The notes beneath the pieces were generated by a model that saw only the letters and a list, made by a program, of their open reading frames with translations, ran no database searches and was not told the origin of the DNA. Below, one piece after another: positions 1 through 8,240 of a stretch of DNA of 64,000 nt; the first letter of the stretch is position 1, and every line of letters starts with the position of its first letter. This DNA is from Goleter apudmare HA4340-LM2 (lineage in GTDB: Bacteria > Cyanobacteriota > Cyanobacteriia > Cyanobacteriales > Nostocaceae), in assembly GCA_019359495.1 (NCBI GenBank), contig JAHHHF010000073.1:1-64000 (forward strand), in the 5' to 3' direction. A program made the position numbers and the translations under genes.

Positions 1-133
1 CGACTCACTTTCTTACCCTTCAATCAGCAGCACTTGCGTGGATAGAACTGCTCGATCTTAACCCTCTGAATCGCCCTAGCAACCATGCAAAATACTTGCC
101 AACACGAATAACTAAAAGCAGCCCAACTATTTA

Positions 134-381
134 TTATACGGAAACTTTCCGTATAATCTTTATTCTTAACCCTAATATATCAAGCATTACAACGAACTTC
201 TGTCTGAATATACGGAACACTTCTTTTTTAGCCCCTTATTCGGATATTATACCGAATTTTTCCGTATAACCACCCTTTACGGGAGGATTATATGGAATTT
301 TTCCGTGTATCCCTTGGTGTTATATAGAAATTTTCCGTATAACATCCCTATTTAGGATATTACACAGAATTTTCTGCACAA
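134..381. repeat. array of six degenerate 23-bp palindromes upstream of the integrase
   Basis: The best copy, 134-156, is a perfect 11-bp inverted repeat around one base (TTATACGGAAA-C-TTTCCGTATAA). Degenerate copies follow at 208-230 (right half decayed), 247-269, 288-310, 320-342 and 360-381. Start-to-start spacing is 74, 39, 41, 32 and 40 bp, close to whole helical turns for the last four. Some spacers are themselves weak inverted repeats, for example CCC/GGG at 273-283 and ATCC/GGAT at 344-358, so the array could fold into a series of hairpins. The last copy ends 6 nt before the integrase ATG. Its place on the 5' side of an IntI-type gene is where attI sites lie in known integrons. That it is a recombination or operator region is inference. 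Confidence 0.75.
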
Positions 382-387
382 CTTCCA

Positions 388-1350
388 ATGGAACAACGTC
401 CAAAGAAACTGCTTGAACAGGTGCAAGATATTATCAGGCTTAAGCACTATTCTTATCAAACAGAGAAAACCTATATCTACTGGATTAGACGCTATATCCT
501 TTTTCATAATAAGCGCCATCCTAAAGATATGGGGAGTAAGGAAATTGAAGAATTTTTAACGCATCTTGCGGTTCATGAAAATGTGGCTGCATCAACGCAA
601 AATCAAGCACTTCATGCTGTTCTTTTTCTCTACAAAGAGGTATTAAAACAAGATTTAGATTTGAAAGTCGATGCAGTTCGTGCAAAGAAATCTAAATATT
701 TACCAACAGTCTTAACAAAAGATGAAGTTTTTTTAATTATCAAACAGTTATTTGGTATACATCAACTTTTAATTAAGTTACTTTATGGCACTGGTTTACG
801 CTTAAGTGAAGGTTTAAACTTGCGCGTTAAAGATGTTGATTTTGCTCAACAACAAATTATTGTGCGTGATACAAAGGGAAATGAAAGTCGGGTGACGATG
901 TTACCTGAAAGTATCGCTGAGGAATTAAAAATTCATTTACAAAGTGTAAAAATTATACACCAACAAGATTTACAAAAAGGTTACGGTTCGGTTTATTTAC
1001 CCTTTGCATTAGAAAGAAAATATCCGAGAGCCAAGTATGATTGGATTTGGCAATTTGTTTTCCCTTCTGGTAGCATTTCTAAAGATCCACGCAGTGGAGA
1101 AATTCGTCGTCATCATTTGCACGAGAGTAGTTTACAAAAAGCGTTAAAACAGGCGGTTCGTCAAGCTGGTATTCAAAAAAAGGTGGGTTGTCATACGTTT
1201 CGTCACAGTTTTGCTACTCATCTGTTGCAAAACGGCTATGACATCCGCACGGTACAGGAATTATTGGGACACAAGGATGTGAAGACGACGATGATTTACA
1301 CCCATGTTCTTAACCGGGGTGGTAAGGCTGTTCGTAGTCCTCTTGATTAA
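388..1350 (+). CDS. intI: integron-type tyrosine recombinase (IntI-like integrase)
   Basis: A 320-aa tyrosine recombinase with an N-terminal SAM-like core-binding domain (about residues 5-95) and a C-terminal catalytic domain. The catalytic residues are visible: R138 in TGLRLSE, K163 in DTKGNESR, H269 and R272 in HTFRHS, H295 in LLGHKD, and the nucleophile Y304 in MIYTH. The additional stretch at about 203-245 ([11 protein letters not shown], then a WIWQFVFPS-like segment) is the insertion that separates integron integrases from XerC/XerD. Family members recombine attI and attC sites and insert gene cassettes. No cassette array or canonical attC site was found downstream; the palindrome array upstream is the only candidate site region. 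There is no clear Shine-Dalgarno before the ATG, and the last palindrome covers that position. It could be a solitary chromosomal integrase. Confidence 0.9.
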   Translation: MEQRPKKLLEQVQDIIRLKHYSYQTEKTYIYWIRRYILFHNKRHPKDMGSKEIEEFLTHLAVHENVAASTQNQALHAVLFLYKEVLKQDLDLKVDAVRAKKSKYLPTVLTKDEVFLIIKQLFGIHQLLIKLLYGTGLRLSEGLNLRVKDVDFAQQQIIVRDTKGNESRVTMLPESIAEELKIHLQSVKIIHQQDLQKGYGSVYLPFALERKYPRAKYDWIWQFVFPSGSISKDPRSGEIRRHHLHESSLQKALKQAVRQAGIQKKVGCHTFRHSFATHLLQNGYDIRTVQELLGHKDVKTTMIYTHVLNRGGKAVRSPLD

Positions 1351-1449
1351 TCAAAAAATTGATCACGATTTCCCAAATTGGTTAGGAATGATACTATATT
1401 TTACTGACATCATGATTGACTCAGGAGAATCGTAGCCAAAGGGCGATCG

Positions 1450-1599
1450 CTAATCATCATCTTTGGCACGATCAGCCCAACTACATTCAAAATGGCGGCA
1501 ATTCTTTGATGCTTGTAAAGCGAATGTGATTAATTGCCAGGAGATACCGTGTTGTTCGCCATGCAAGGAAACGATCGCCTTTTCAATTTCTAGAGATGT
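1450..1599 (-). pseudogene. C-terminal gene remnant, unrecognised
   Basis: On the minus strand, directly after the TAG stop of the upstream GHL10/protease gene and in the same frame, 49 codons stay open to a TAG at 1450-1452. The translation reads like real protein (EIEKAIVSLHGEQ, later CRHFECSWADRAKDDD) and has no ATG. It could be the surviving C-terminus of another gene, or former coding sequence cut off from the upstream gene by a stop codon. The upstream protein already ends at a natural pepsin-like terminus, which favours the first reading. I do not recognise the family. Confidence 0.3.
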
Positions 1600-3810
1600 C
1601 TATTTACCCCTAGCCCGAAAACCTTGCCTACCATTCACAGGGTCAAACAGAACATCAAATCTGTCAAAAAAGCCAATGCCAGTATTCACAAATACAGGAA
1701 CCTCTAATTTTGGCGAGATACTTAAACTCCAGCGATTAAATCCGTCGCGGTTTCCTGGTTTTAGACTGTAATCAAAAACGCCATTAATTCCGACCTTTAA
1801 AGCATTAGCTGCACCTAATACACCCGCCTTAAGTTTCCCTACTGTTGTAGCTGACTTAACTTCAGTCCAGCCATTAATACTGCCAGTATCAGCGATCATT
1901 TTGCCATTACAAGGAATTTTCGCCGCACCCCCAGCAATAGTTACACAAACTCCACTCAGTCGAGAGTCCCATCTATTACCGGGGACACCATTAATTGCAG
2001 GTTGTGGACTCCAAGCAGTCATTTTGAAACCTGTTTGATTATCAGCACTCAAACCGAGAATGAGGCTGCCATTATTGTTACTACCACCATTACCACTCAT
2101 AATAAATCCGTTACTCAGATTCCCTGGTAATTTCCGCAACGGGTTATAGGAAAGCGACTTTTCAGAATAGTTGACACCGATAATACCGGAGAAGGTTGCA
2201 CCACCCTTGGCGGAACAGTTAGGTTTTTGGGCAGTACATTGGCGACTAGTCACAATCTGTACAGGTACTGGTTCTGTAGCGGGAATCAAACCAACCCGGA
2301 CATTAGCGTAAACTAACTCACCTTCCAAGATAGTACCATCACTTAAAGTTTCCTTGATAGTTTGACCCGTTCTAGTTATAGGTGCATTCCCCAAAAACTC
2401 CTTAGGAACTCGCAGCCCTGCTGAACCTGTATCTAATAAAACACGCCTTGGTTGACCACCTGCTACAGCCACTTCCAGAAAATAGCCGCGCACCCGTTGA
2501 CCGATGGACGGTTTTGTGGATAAAGGTAGAGATACAGTGTTAAAGGTTGGTTGGCGGGGCGTATTTTGAGAGATGTCGCGCAATCTTGAATTTGGGAACA
2601 GCGCCGTAAATGCTGACTGTCGCTGGGCGACTGGTTCTGGAGCAATATCCCAAAGACTTTCATAATAGAAAAAGCCGACACCTAAACCCCGTTGTTGGGC
2701 TGCTTGTACCTGGGATTGAATTTGTGGTAGTGCAACTGGGCGATTCCGCAACCCCGCCATAATCCCGATCGCAGTGGGGATACTTTGTTGGGTTTCTACA
2801 ACTTCTGGGCGGTTAATTTGACCGATAAAACTTTCTAAATCATTACGGTATACCTGCATGACCAACTCATCAACAATTCCCAACCGTACCCAGTTCAGCC
2901 AGTCTTGCAGTTGCAGCTTGTAGGCGAAATCATAGTAATTGGGCGAAACTGAGAAAATAGCATTCGGTTTTCGGGCTTTCACAGTTTGGTAAAGGTCTAC
3001 CATGAATGCAGTGATTTTATCAGCCCGCCATTTGATCCAGGCTTGGGCTTGGGGATTGGGTGGGGGAGGATTCCCTGTTTCTTGAGTGTAGAGACTGATC
3101 GTGTACTTGTCGTAACCAAAATCCACAGGTAAACTCATGTGGTCATCAAATTGAATCCCATCAGCGTTGTATTGAGTGATGATTTCTGTGACGAGTTCTC
3201 TGATAAACTGCTGCACTTCCGGGTGAAAGGGATTCAACCATGCAACCTCACCCGCCGCACTAATTGAAGTTTGAGTCCCATCCTGCTTTTGTGTCAGCCA
3301 ATTGGGATGCTGAGATGCAAGTTCGGAAGTTAGAGGAACCATGAACCCAAATTCAAACCAAGGTATGGCTAGTAACCCTTGACTACGGGCTTGGGTAATG
3401 ATATCTGCAATCACATCTTGCCCTTCTGTACCCTTAAAGAAAAACGGGATACCCTTTTTTTGGATGACAGCGCTGGGGTATTTTGTATAACCATCGTTCC
3501 AGACTACGGGATAAACAGTGTTAAAGTTAAGCTGCCGTAGTTGACTCATGGCTGATTGCACTTTCGAGCGCTGACGAAATCCGTTAAAATCATTACCACT
3601 CAGCCACACACCGCGAATTTCTTGCCGGGGTTGGGGTGGTATTTGGGCAATGCTAGGTAGGAGAAAGATATTAAGTAATAATGCTGCTGTGAATGATAGC
3701 AAAAATAACAATGGCAGCAGCCGCTTTTTTAGATAGATGAAAGGCGATCGCACAAGGTTACAGAAAACTGTGTCAATTCCTATACTCTTTTTCCAGAATA
3801 TATTTACCAT
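1600..3810 (-). CDS. secreted GHL10 hydrolase-like domain fused to a pepsin-like (double DTG) domain
   Basis: A 736-aa protein. Residues 28-56 are a hydrophobic export signal ending near SIAQ; the lead before it is long, so the true start may lie further in. Residues 63-400 match the GHL10 (DUF187/YngK) glycoside-hydrolase-like TIM barrel, with RGVWLSG at the start, WFEFGF near 151, the acidic FDDH at 221-224 and SVSPNYYDF near 287. A linker of about 35 residues leads to a second domain (437-733) with two aspartic-protease-like motifs, LLDTGSAG (D460) and IADTGSI (D641), as in the two lobes of a pepsin fold, plus several Cys. GHL10 proteins are thought to act on cell-wall or polysaccharide glycans. 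Whether the second half is a protease or only a binding fold cannot be told from sequence. It is divergent from the next gene and has no obvious operon partner. Confidence 0.75.
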   Translation of the reverse strand: MVNIFWKKSIGIDTVFCNLVRSPFIYLKKRLLPLLFLLSFTAALLLNIFLLPSIAQIPPQPRQEIRGVWLSGNDFNGFRQRSKVQSAMSQLRQLNFNTVYPVVWNDGYTKYPSAVIQKKGIPFFFKGTEGQDVIADIITQARSQGLLAIPWFEFGFMVPLTSELASQHPNWLTQKQDGTQTSISAAGEVAWLNPFHPEVQQFIRELVTEIITQYNADGIQFDDHMSLPVDFGYDKYTISLYTQETGNPPPPNPQAQAWIKWRADKITAFMVDLYQTVKARKPNAIFSVSPNYYDFAYKLQLQDWLNWVRLGIVDELVMQVYRNDLESFIGQINRPEVVETQQSIPTAIGIMAGLRNRPVALPQIQSQVQAAQQRGLGVGFFYYESLWDIAPEPVAQRQSAFTALFPNSRLRDISQNTPRQPTFNTVSLPLSTKPSIGQRVRGYFLEVAVAGGQPRRVLLDTGSAGLRVPKEFLGNAPITRTGQTIKETLSDGTILEGELVYANVRVGLIPATEPVPVQIVTSRQCTAQKPNCSAKGGATFSGIIGVNYSEKSLSYNPLRKLPGNLSNGFIMSGNGGSNNNGSLILGLSADNQTGFKMTAWSPQPAINGVPGNRWDSRLSGVCVTIAGGAAKIPCNGKMIADTGSINGWTEVKSATTVGKLKAGVLGAANALKVGINGVFDYSLKPGNRDGFNRWSLSISPKLEVPVFVNTGIGFFDRFDVLFDPVNGRQGFRARGK

Positions 3811-3980
3811 TACTTTTAAGTAGCAAATGAAGTTAATTAGTATATTTCATACACACAGAAAAATACTGCACTAGAAAACTAATACAGTAATTTAGTTGCA
3901 GGATATGAGACGTAGTTATTGGGTTAGTAGTGCCAAGTAGAAAAGTTATGTGGCGTTCTGTGTGACAGGCATAATTTTAA

Positions 3981-4008
3981 CGTGCGTTGTCGCAAAACTC
4001 AACGCACG
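3981..4008. repeat. palindrome CGTGCGTTG...CAACGCACG
   Basis: A 9-bp perfect inverted repeat with a 10-base loop. The same arm, GTGCGTTG/CAACGCAC, occurs in the element after recJ (21522-21598), so this is a copy of a dispersed cyanobacterial palindrome. The rest of 3811-3980 shows no gene. Confidence 0.6.
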
Positions 4009-4070
4009 CTACTGGACTAACAAGCCTAAACTTATGGATTATACTATTTCACTTTAATAATCATACTAAT

Positions 4071-4143
4071 ACATTGGAGAGGGCGCGGATACGTTGGAGA
4101 GGGCGCGGATATGTTGGAGAGGGCGCGGAGACCGCGCCCCTAC
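4071..4143. repeat. three 20-bp tandem repeats plus palindromic tail
   Basis: Units start at 4071, 4091 and 4111, each close to AYRTTGGAGAGGGCGCGGAK. The last unit runs into CCGCGCCCCTACG, which is the inverse of its GGGCGCGG core, so the array ends in a hairpin. It lies in a gene-free spacer, and the ORFs across it are not credible. Confidence 0.7.
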
Positions 4144-4270
4144 GAAAAATCTATGTGTATCAAGATTTTGGTGAATTGGTATTAGGCGTAGGTTACGTGA
4201 TGCGGCGCGTGATATTGACAAAAGATGAACGAACCGCAAAGGTGCAAAGGACACGAAGGAAGGAGAGAAG

Positions 4271-4411
4271 GAAGAAGCAGAAGCTTGGTTTAAACTCCCG
4301 AAAGATAAACACCCCCTCACTTATCAAGCTGAAGTCTTTATTTGGAGTTTGGGCATAGGCTTGATTTTTGCGACGCTAACCTATATAGTTCTTCGCATCT
4401 TTCGCCGCTAA
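4271..4411 (+). pseudogene. C-terminal fragment of a membrane protein, 5' end lost
   Basis: The frame from about 4271 to the TAA at 4409-4411 reads EEAEAWFKLPKDKHPLTYQ, then a clean hydrophobic helix (WSLGIGLIFATLTYIVLRIF) ending RR-stop. Upstream the sequence turns into the common spacer repeat AACCGCAAAGGTGCAAAGGACACG and no start codon remains. It looks like the tail of a single-pass membrane protein whose 5' part was replaced by repeats. The family is unknown. Confidence 0.35.
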
Positions 4412-4419
4412 ATTACTTT

Positions 4420-4529
4420 AGACATCTGGTGAACACAAAATAAGGGCGAACAACCGTACTCCTACGGAGAAGCAAGCTACGCCCCTACAAGGGTTTTGGC
4501 GAATGCATAATTAAATTCGGTCGATGTCT
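4420..4529. mobile_element. MITE family A, copy 1 (110 bp)
   Basis: Terminal inverted repeats AGACATC (4420-4426) and GATGTCT (4523-4529) are flanked by a 3-bp target duplication TTT (4417-4419 and 4530-4532). The interior shares AAGGGCG, TACGCCCCTACAA and TAAATTYGGTC with the second copy at 11014-11147. It encodes nothing. It inserted 27 bp before the rnhA ATG, so it now supplies most of that gene's upstream region and creates a false in-frame ATG at 4524. Confidence 0.8.
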
Positions 4530-4556
4530 TTTGTGTACAAATGCGGTTCTTTTACC

Positions 4557-5468
4557 ATGTCTACTCAACCCAAAATCCAAAGCATATACACCGATGGCGC
4601 TTGCACAGGAAACCCTGGCCCTGGAGGCTGGGGTACTGTCGTCTATTTTAGTGATGGTTCAATTCACGAAATGGGCGATGCAGCTTCTCACACCACCAAT
4701 AATAAAATGGAGATGCAAGCAGCGATCGCTGCTCTCCAATATCTGCAAGCATCAGGACAAACTCAACCCATCACCCTTTATACCGACAGCGAGTATCTAA
4801 TTAACAGCATTACTAAGTGGCTCAAAGGCTGGAAAAAGAAAGGCTGGAAAAAGGCCGATGGTAATCCGGTTCAGAACCAAGACCTATTGGAAATCTTAGA
4901 TGACCTGAATAGCCAATTGTCTGTAAACTGGCAGCACGTCCGGGGGCATTCTGGTAACATAGGTAACGAACGCTGTGATGCGATCGCCCGCGCTTTCGCA
5001 AGTGGCAACATCCCAGTCCTACAACAGTCTTACCCCACAAATTCCCAGCGATCATCATTACTAACAAATGAACTAAATGTAGCAAAAGTGTCTGATTCTC
5101 ACGCTAACTCGACAATAATTAACAACAAAGAACAAAAAATCAGTACTCTTGCATCACATATAACCATTATGGAGTCACATATCACACCTACTGCTGCCAC
5201 AATTGATGAGAAACCACCCGAATTAAGAGTGACGCAACTACGCAACTTGGTAGAAACTCTGCGGATAGCCGATGAAATTGCCACTAAAGGGTATTTAATC
5301 ACCAGTTCTGAACTCGCTGACCTCATGGATGTTCACGCTAGTGCGGTGACTAGTCGAGGCGACCAATGGCGCTGGCGAAACTGGATAGTTTCACGAGTCA
5401 GGCGAGAAGGTAATCAAATTCTTTGGGAACTGGAACGTGGTGATCAAGTCGGGGGAGAGAGTGAGTAA
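4557..5468 (+). CDS. rnhA: ribonuclease HI with C-terminal extension
   Basis: Residues 1-150 are RNase HI, which cuts the RNA strand of RNA/DNA hybrids (Okazaki primers, R-loops). The catalytic set is visible: D13 in YTDGACTGNPG, E52 in KMEMQAA, D77 in YTDSEY, H131 in RGHSGN and D141 in ERCDAIA, with the basic GWKKKGWKK handle between them. I start at ATG 4557 (MSTQPKIQ); the in-frame ATG at 4524 is inside the MITE. Unlike the roughly 155-aa enterobacterial enzyme, this one has about 150 more residues: a low-complexity linker, then a compact domain (about 215-300, ELADLMDVHASAV ... RRWRNWIVSRVRRE-like) resembling a small helical nucleic-acid-binding module. Confidence 0.93.
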   Translation: MSTQPKIQSIYTDGACTGNPGPGGWGTVVYFSDGSIHEMGDAASHTTNNKMEMQAAIAALQYLQASGQTQPITLYTDSEYLINSITKWLKGWKKKGWKKADGNPVQNQDLLEILDDLNSQLSVNWQHVRGHSGNIGNERCDAIARAFASGNIPVLQQSYPTNSQRSSLLTNELNVAKVSDSHANSTIINNKEQKISTLASHITIMESHITPTAATIDEKPPELRVTQLRNLVETLRIADEIATKGYLITSSELADLMDVHASAVTSRGDQWRWRNWIVSRVRREGNQILWELERGDQVGGESE

Positions 5469-5482
5469 TGGGGCATTGGGGA

Positions 5483-5523
5483 GCCAGTTGCGTGGGCGGG
5501 TTTCCCGACTTAAGCAAACTGGC
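5483..5523. repeat. hairpin repeat between converging genes
   Basis: GCCAGTT at 5483 pairs with AACTGGC ending at 5523, and the interior contains GGGCGGGTTTCCCGAC. This is a frequent cyanobacterial spacer hairpin. It lies between the 3' ends of rnhA and cruG and could act as a bidirectional transcription stop, although there is no long T run. Confidence 0.5.
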
Positions 5524-5561
5524 ATCATGGGGAATAGATAATAGCCATTAATCATCCTTGA

Positions 5562-6734
5562 CTAACTATAATTCCTTCCCCGCCACTCACGTGGGGTGCG
5601 AAATGCAGATAAGAAAATTCGCAATACTGCTAAAGGGTCTGCTAAGGGAGAAAGCCAGAATAACCAGCCACCTTTAGCACTAGTACGATCATAGGAAGGT
5701 GCGATCGCTAATAGCATAGCAAAACGAATCACTAGTAGAAATACGTTTAGTCCCAGTAAGAGGAGAGGAGGTGAGGCATAGAGTGGGGGCGAGAGCAAGA
5801 CAAAAGTGAGGACAACTAGTAACGGTAAACCTTGAACTGCTGAAAGCAGCCATAAATCCCCCCAAATTTGGGCGCGAGGAGATGCATCTTTGAGGTCGAG
5901 ACTGCGCCCCCATTCTTTCCATGTCTCCATCGCACCCTCATACATCCGCACCTTTAGGACTTTAGCGCCATCTAAAAAGCCTACCTTAAACCCTTGGGCT
6001 GCAATATGTCGCGCCAAGGTGACATCATCACAAAAAGAACCACTGGCACTACTATAACCATCCACAGCCGCTAAGACGGAGCGACGGCACAAAAAACACT
6101 GTCCGTTAGCCATTACCCGTTCTGGTTGTTCTGTATTGATACCAGCTGGGTCAAATCGGTAAAGCAGAGTCATCAACAACGCTGGTTGTAGCCAACATTC
6201 CCCTGGGTATTTGAGAACGAACTGGGGTGAGAGAGACACCAAGTCATATCCTTGAGCTATGGCTGTCTGCACTAAACCCGCAACCAAACCAGGATGGGGT
6301 ACTGTATCCGCATCCATCCCCAAAAACCACTGACTCCCCTCTGCACTATGCAAAAAGCCATTATGCAACGCCCAAGGACGCCCCACCCAACCAGGGGGTA
6401 AGGGGTCATCTGTCAATACCCGAAAGCGGGGGTCTTGTTTCTGTGCAGCTTTTACTAAGTCAGGTGTGCCATCTTTTGATCTGCTGTCTACAACAATAAT
6501 TTCCCTGACTTCGTAGCTTTGCTGACTTAAACCAGCTAATAAAGGGCTAATACGCAGTGCTTCGTTGAGGGTAGGAACCACAACACTGACAATGCCCAAC
6601 ATATCTGGTGTCGGCTGTTGGGGTTGAATGGGGGGATGGCGTCTTGGGCCTTTGATCAAACGTGAGAGTAGAATTGCCGTTGCTGGTACTTGGAGAAGTA
6701 GCAATAAGAGTGATATGAAGCTTTCTAGTATCAA
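5562..6734 (-). CDS. cruG: family 2 glycosyltransferase, probable 2'-O-glycosyltransferase of myxoxanthophyll (CruG-like)
   Basis: 390 aa. An N-terminal membrane helix (1-25) is followed by a GT-A domain starting VVVPTLNEA (52-59), the metal-binding DAD at 141-143, FCDDVTLARH near 235, and two or three hydrophobic helices after about residue 295. The next gene upstream on the same strand is a clear cruF. In cyanobacteria CruF (hydratase) and CruG (glycosyltransferase) act in succession to make the sugar-bearing carotenoid myxoxanthophyll, so CruG is the likely identity. The frame has no ATG at its 5' end. A TTG at 6734 fits, but it falls at the edge of a short tandem repeat, so the exact start is uncertain (a later TTG at 6704 is possible). 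Confidence 0.75.
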   Translation of the reverse strand: MILESFISLLLLLLQVPATAILLSRLIKGPRRHPPIQPQQPTPDMLGIVSVVVPTLNEALRISPLLAGLSQQSYEVREIIVVDSRSKDGTPDLVKAAQKQDPRFRVLTDDPLPPGWVGRPWALHNGFLHSAEGSQWFLGMDADTVPHPGLVAGLVQTAIAQGYDLVSLSPQFVLKYPGECWLQPALLMTLLYRFDPAGINTEQPERVMANGQCFLCRRSVLAAVDGYSSASGSFCDDVTLARHIAAQGFKVGFLDGAKVLKVRMYEGAMETWKEWGRSLDLKDASPRAQIWGDLWLLSAVQGLPLLVVLTFVLLSPPLYASPPLLLLGLNVFLLVIRFAMLLAIAPSYDRTSAKGGWLFWLSPLADPLAVLRIFLSAFRTPREWRGRNYS

Positions 6735-6820
6735 GGGTCAAGGGTTAAGAGTCAAGGGTCAAAAGTCAAGGGTCATGGGTCAAAAGTCAAGGGTCATGGG
6801 TCAAAAGTCAAGGGTTATTA
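6729..6820. repeat. short tandem repeat GTCAAGGGTCA / GGGTCAAAAGTCAAG
   Basis: About 90 bp built from repeats of TCAAGGGTCA with variants TCATGGGTCAAAAG. This is typical STRR DNA of filamentous cyanobacteria. It fills the cruF-cruG gap and reaches the TTG proposed as the cruG start. Confidence 0.8.
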
Positions 6821-6914
6821 GAAAATATTATCTATTCCCAATGTCCCATGCCCAATGACGCCACTTGCTACAAGTCTGGCGACCGAACGCAGGGCTGCCC
6901 CCATGCCCTATTTT

Positions 6915-7826
6915 CTATTTCATCGCTACTTTGACGTTAGCGACTGAAATTTCTTGAGTTGCTGGTTCCACGGTATTAACTTGGGTTTGGGTGTTTGTAC
7001 CTTTCCACCAAAGTGCAACAGCAGGAGCAACACCAATTAATAAGCCCAGCAACACCGGTATAGAGAAGCCAGCAGCCAAGCTCATAACAGTGGCAAAGCC
7101 AAAGTTACTTAAGTAAACTATTAAGGGTAAATTGAGCTGCGATCGCTCTAGTGTAATCGGGTTATTTTTCCACAGCAGTGCAGCCACGGTCATAAATACT
7201 GCACCAGTACCCATCCAACCGGCAAAGTTTTGGTAAGGCATACCGAAGAAGGGGCCCGGTTGTTGCCAATACCAGAAGGGTAGAGAGGTTTGGCTCATGG
7301 CGGGGTCAAGTACAAAATCCCAGGAGGTGAGCAGCAAAGCACCCAAAGCGATCGCTGCTGTGTGACGCCACAAACTAGGTTTTTTGTCAACTTCTAAACC
7401 AGCACGCGCTAGCAGGTAAGAAACGCATCCCACATAAAACCAAGACAAGGGAATTGTAAATGGCACTAAGCCTGCAATTTTATAACCCAAACCACTCAGG
7501 TAGCTATAGTGACCAAAAGGAAAGCCTGTGCTAGTGCCTGAAAGTTCACTACCTAGAGAAATTAACACCGAAGGCAACAGAAACGCTAAGGCGCGACCCA
7601 AACCCAACGTCCTTAACGCATACAAGAATACAGCAGCCGCACCCAAAATCATATATACTACGCCGCCTCCAGCCATGCTCCACTGCATGGCGGTTTGTCC
7701 AACCTCAGATAAGTTCAAAATTACTTCAGCATTGGGTACGACTAGTAATATTCCTACCAATCCAAACACCATTGACACGATATGACCAATCAGGCATACG
7801 CGTTCAGCAATAACAAGTTGTCTCAT
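6915..7826 (-). CDS. cruF: carotenoid 1',2'-hydratase CruF
   Basis: 303 aa, a polytopic membrane protein of the DUF422/CruF family with about seven hydrophobic segments spread over the whole length. The family signature region FPFGHYSY (about 122-129), the loop PAMSQTSLPFWYWQQPGPFFGMPYQNF-like near 190-215 and the C-terminal helices match. CruF adds water to the psi end group of gamma-carotene derivatives and supplies the 1'-hydroxyl later used in myxol and ketomyxol glycosides. It sits in the cytoplasmic or thylakoid membrane. cruG follows 180 bp downstream on the same strand, and the two probably form one pathway unit. Confidence 0.88.
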   Translation of the reverse strand: MRQLVIAERVCLIGHIVSMVFGLVGILLVVPNAEVILNLSEVGQTAMQWSMAGGGVVYMILGAAAVFLYALRTLGLGRALAFLLPSVLISLGSELSGTSTGFPFGHYSYLSGLGYKIAGLVPFTIPLSWFYVGCVSYLLARAGLEVDKKPSLWRHTAAIALGALLLTSWDFVLDPAMSQTSLPFWYWQQPGPFFGMPYQNFAGWMGTGAVFMTVAALLWKNNPITLERSQLNLPLIVYLSNFGFATVMSLAAGFSIPVLLGLLIGVAPAVALWWKGTNTQTQVNTVEPATQEISVANVKVAMK

Positions 7827-8240
7827 GATAATTCCTTAACAAGATGTGACACGCGGCTACTCGGCTGCTAACAGTTTACAAATGTTTAAGAACATATTTA
7901 ACTAAATTTAGTGCTAATTTGTGCCTTAATTACCTGCAAACTTGCCTAGATTTTTTGGGAATAGCATAACAGCTGATTGAGTCTAGAAAATATAGGATGA
8001 TAGACTTATAGTCTAAGGCATTGGAGCCAAAATCTATATAGCTAACTCTAGCTTTCCACTGGTCTATCTGAGGCATAGGTGCTGGGTTTAAGTTACAAAC
8101 TCAAAACACTCCCAGAATACAGGAGTGCATAGAGGGAAGACAACCACCACAAACTGCTCCGAAACTCAACCCAGATATAGCCTTTGGTTCCACTATATAG
8201 TTATGAAATAATGATTTGATCCGCTACTGGGAATTCACCC
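7827..8240. other. 414-bp spacer between divergent genes
   Basis: It contains the upstream regions of cruF (minus) and the small membrane protein (plus). I see no gene, no convincing sigma-70 box pair and no riboswitch-like structure. Confidence 0.4.

Noticed and set aside
3-269. Frame 3 stays open from the left edge to a TAA at 267
   Set aside because: It runs through three palindromes, has strongly AT-rich non-protein-like sequence and no recognisable motif.
134-381. Palindrome array as CRISPR
   Set aside because: The repeats are degenerate and of uneven spacing, the spacers are short (9-18 bp) and partly palindromic, and no cas gene is near.
3987-4358. 123-aa plus-strand ORF and its antisense 84-aa ORF
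   Set aside because: They run across the 20-bp tandem repeats and repeat-derived DNA, with no motif; chance frames.
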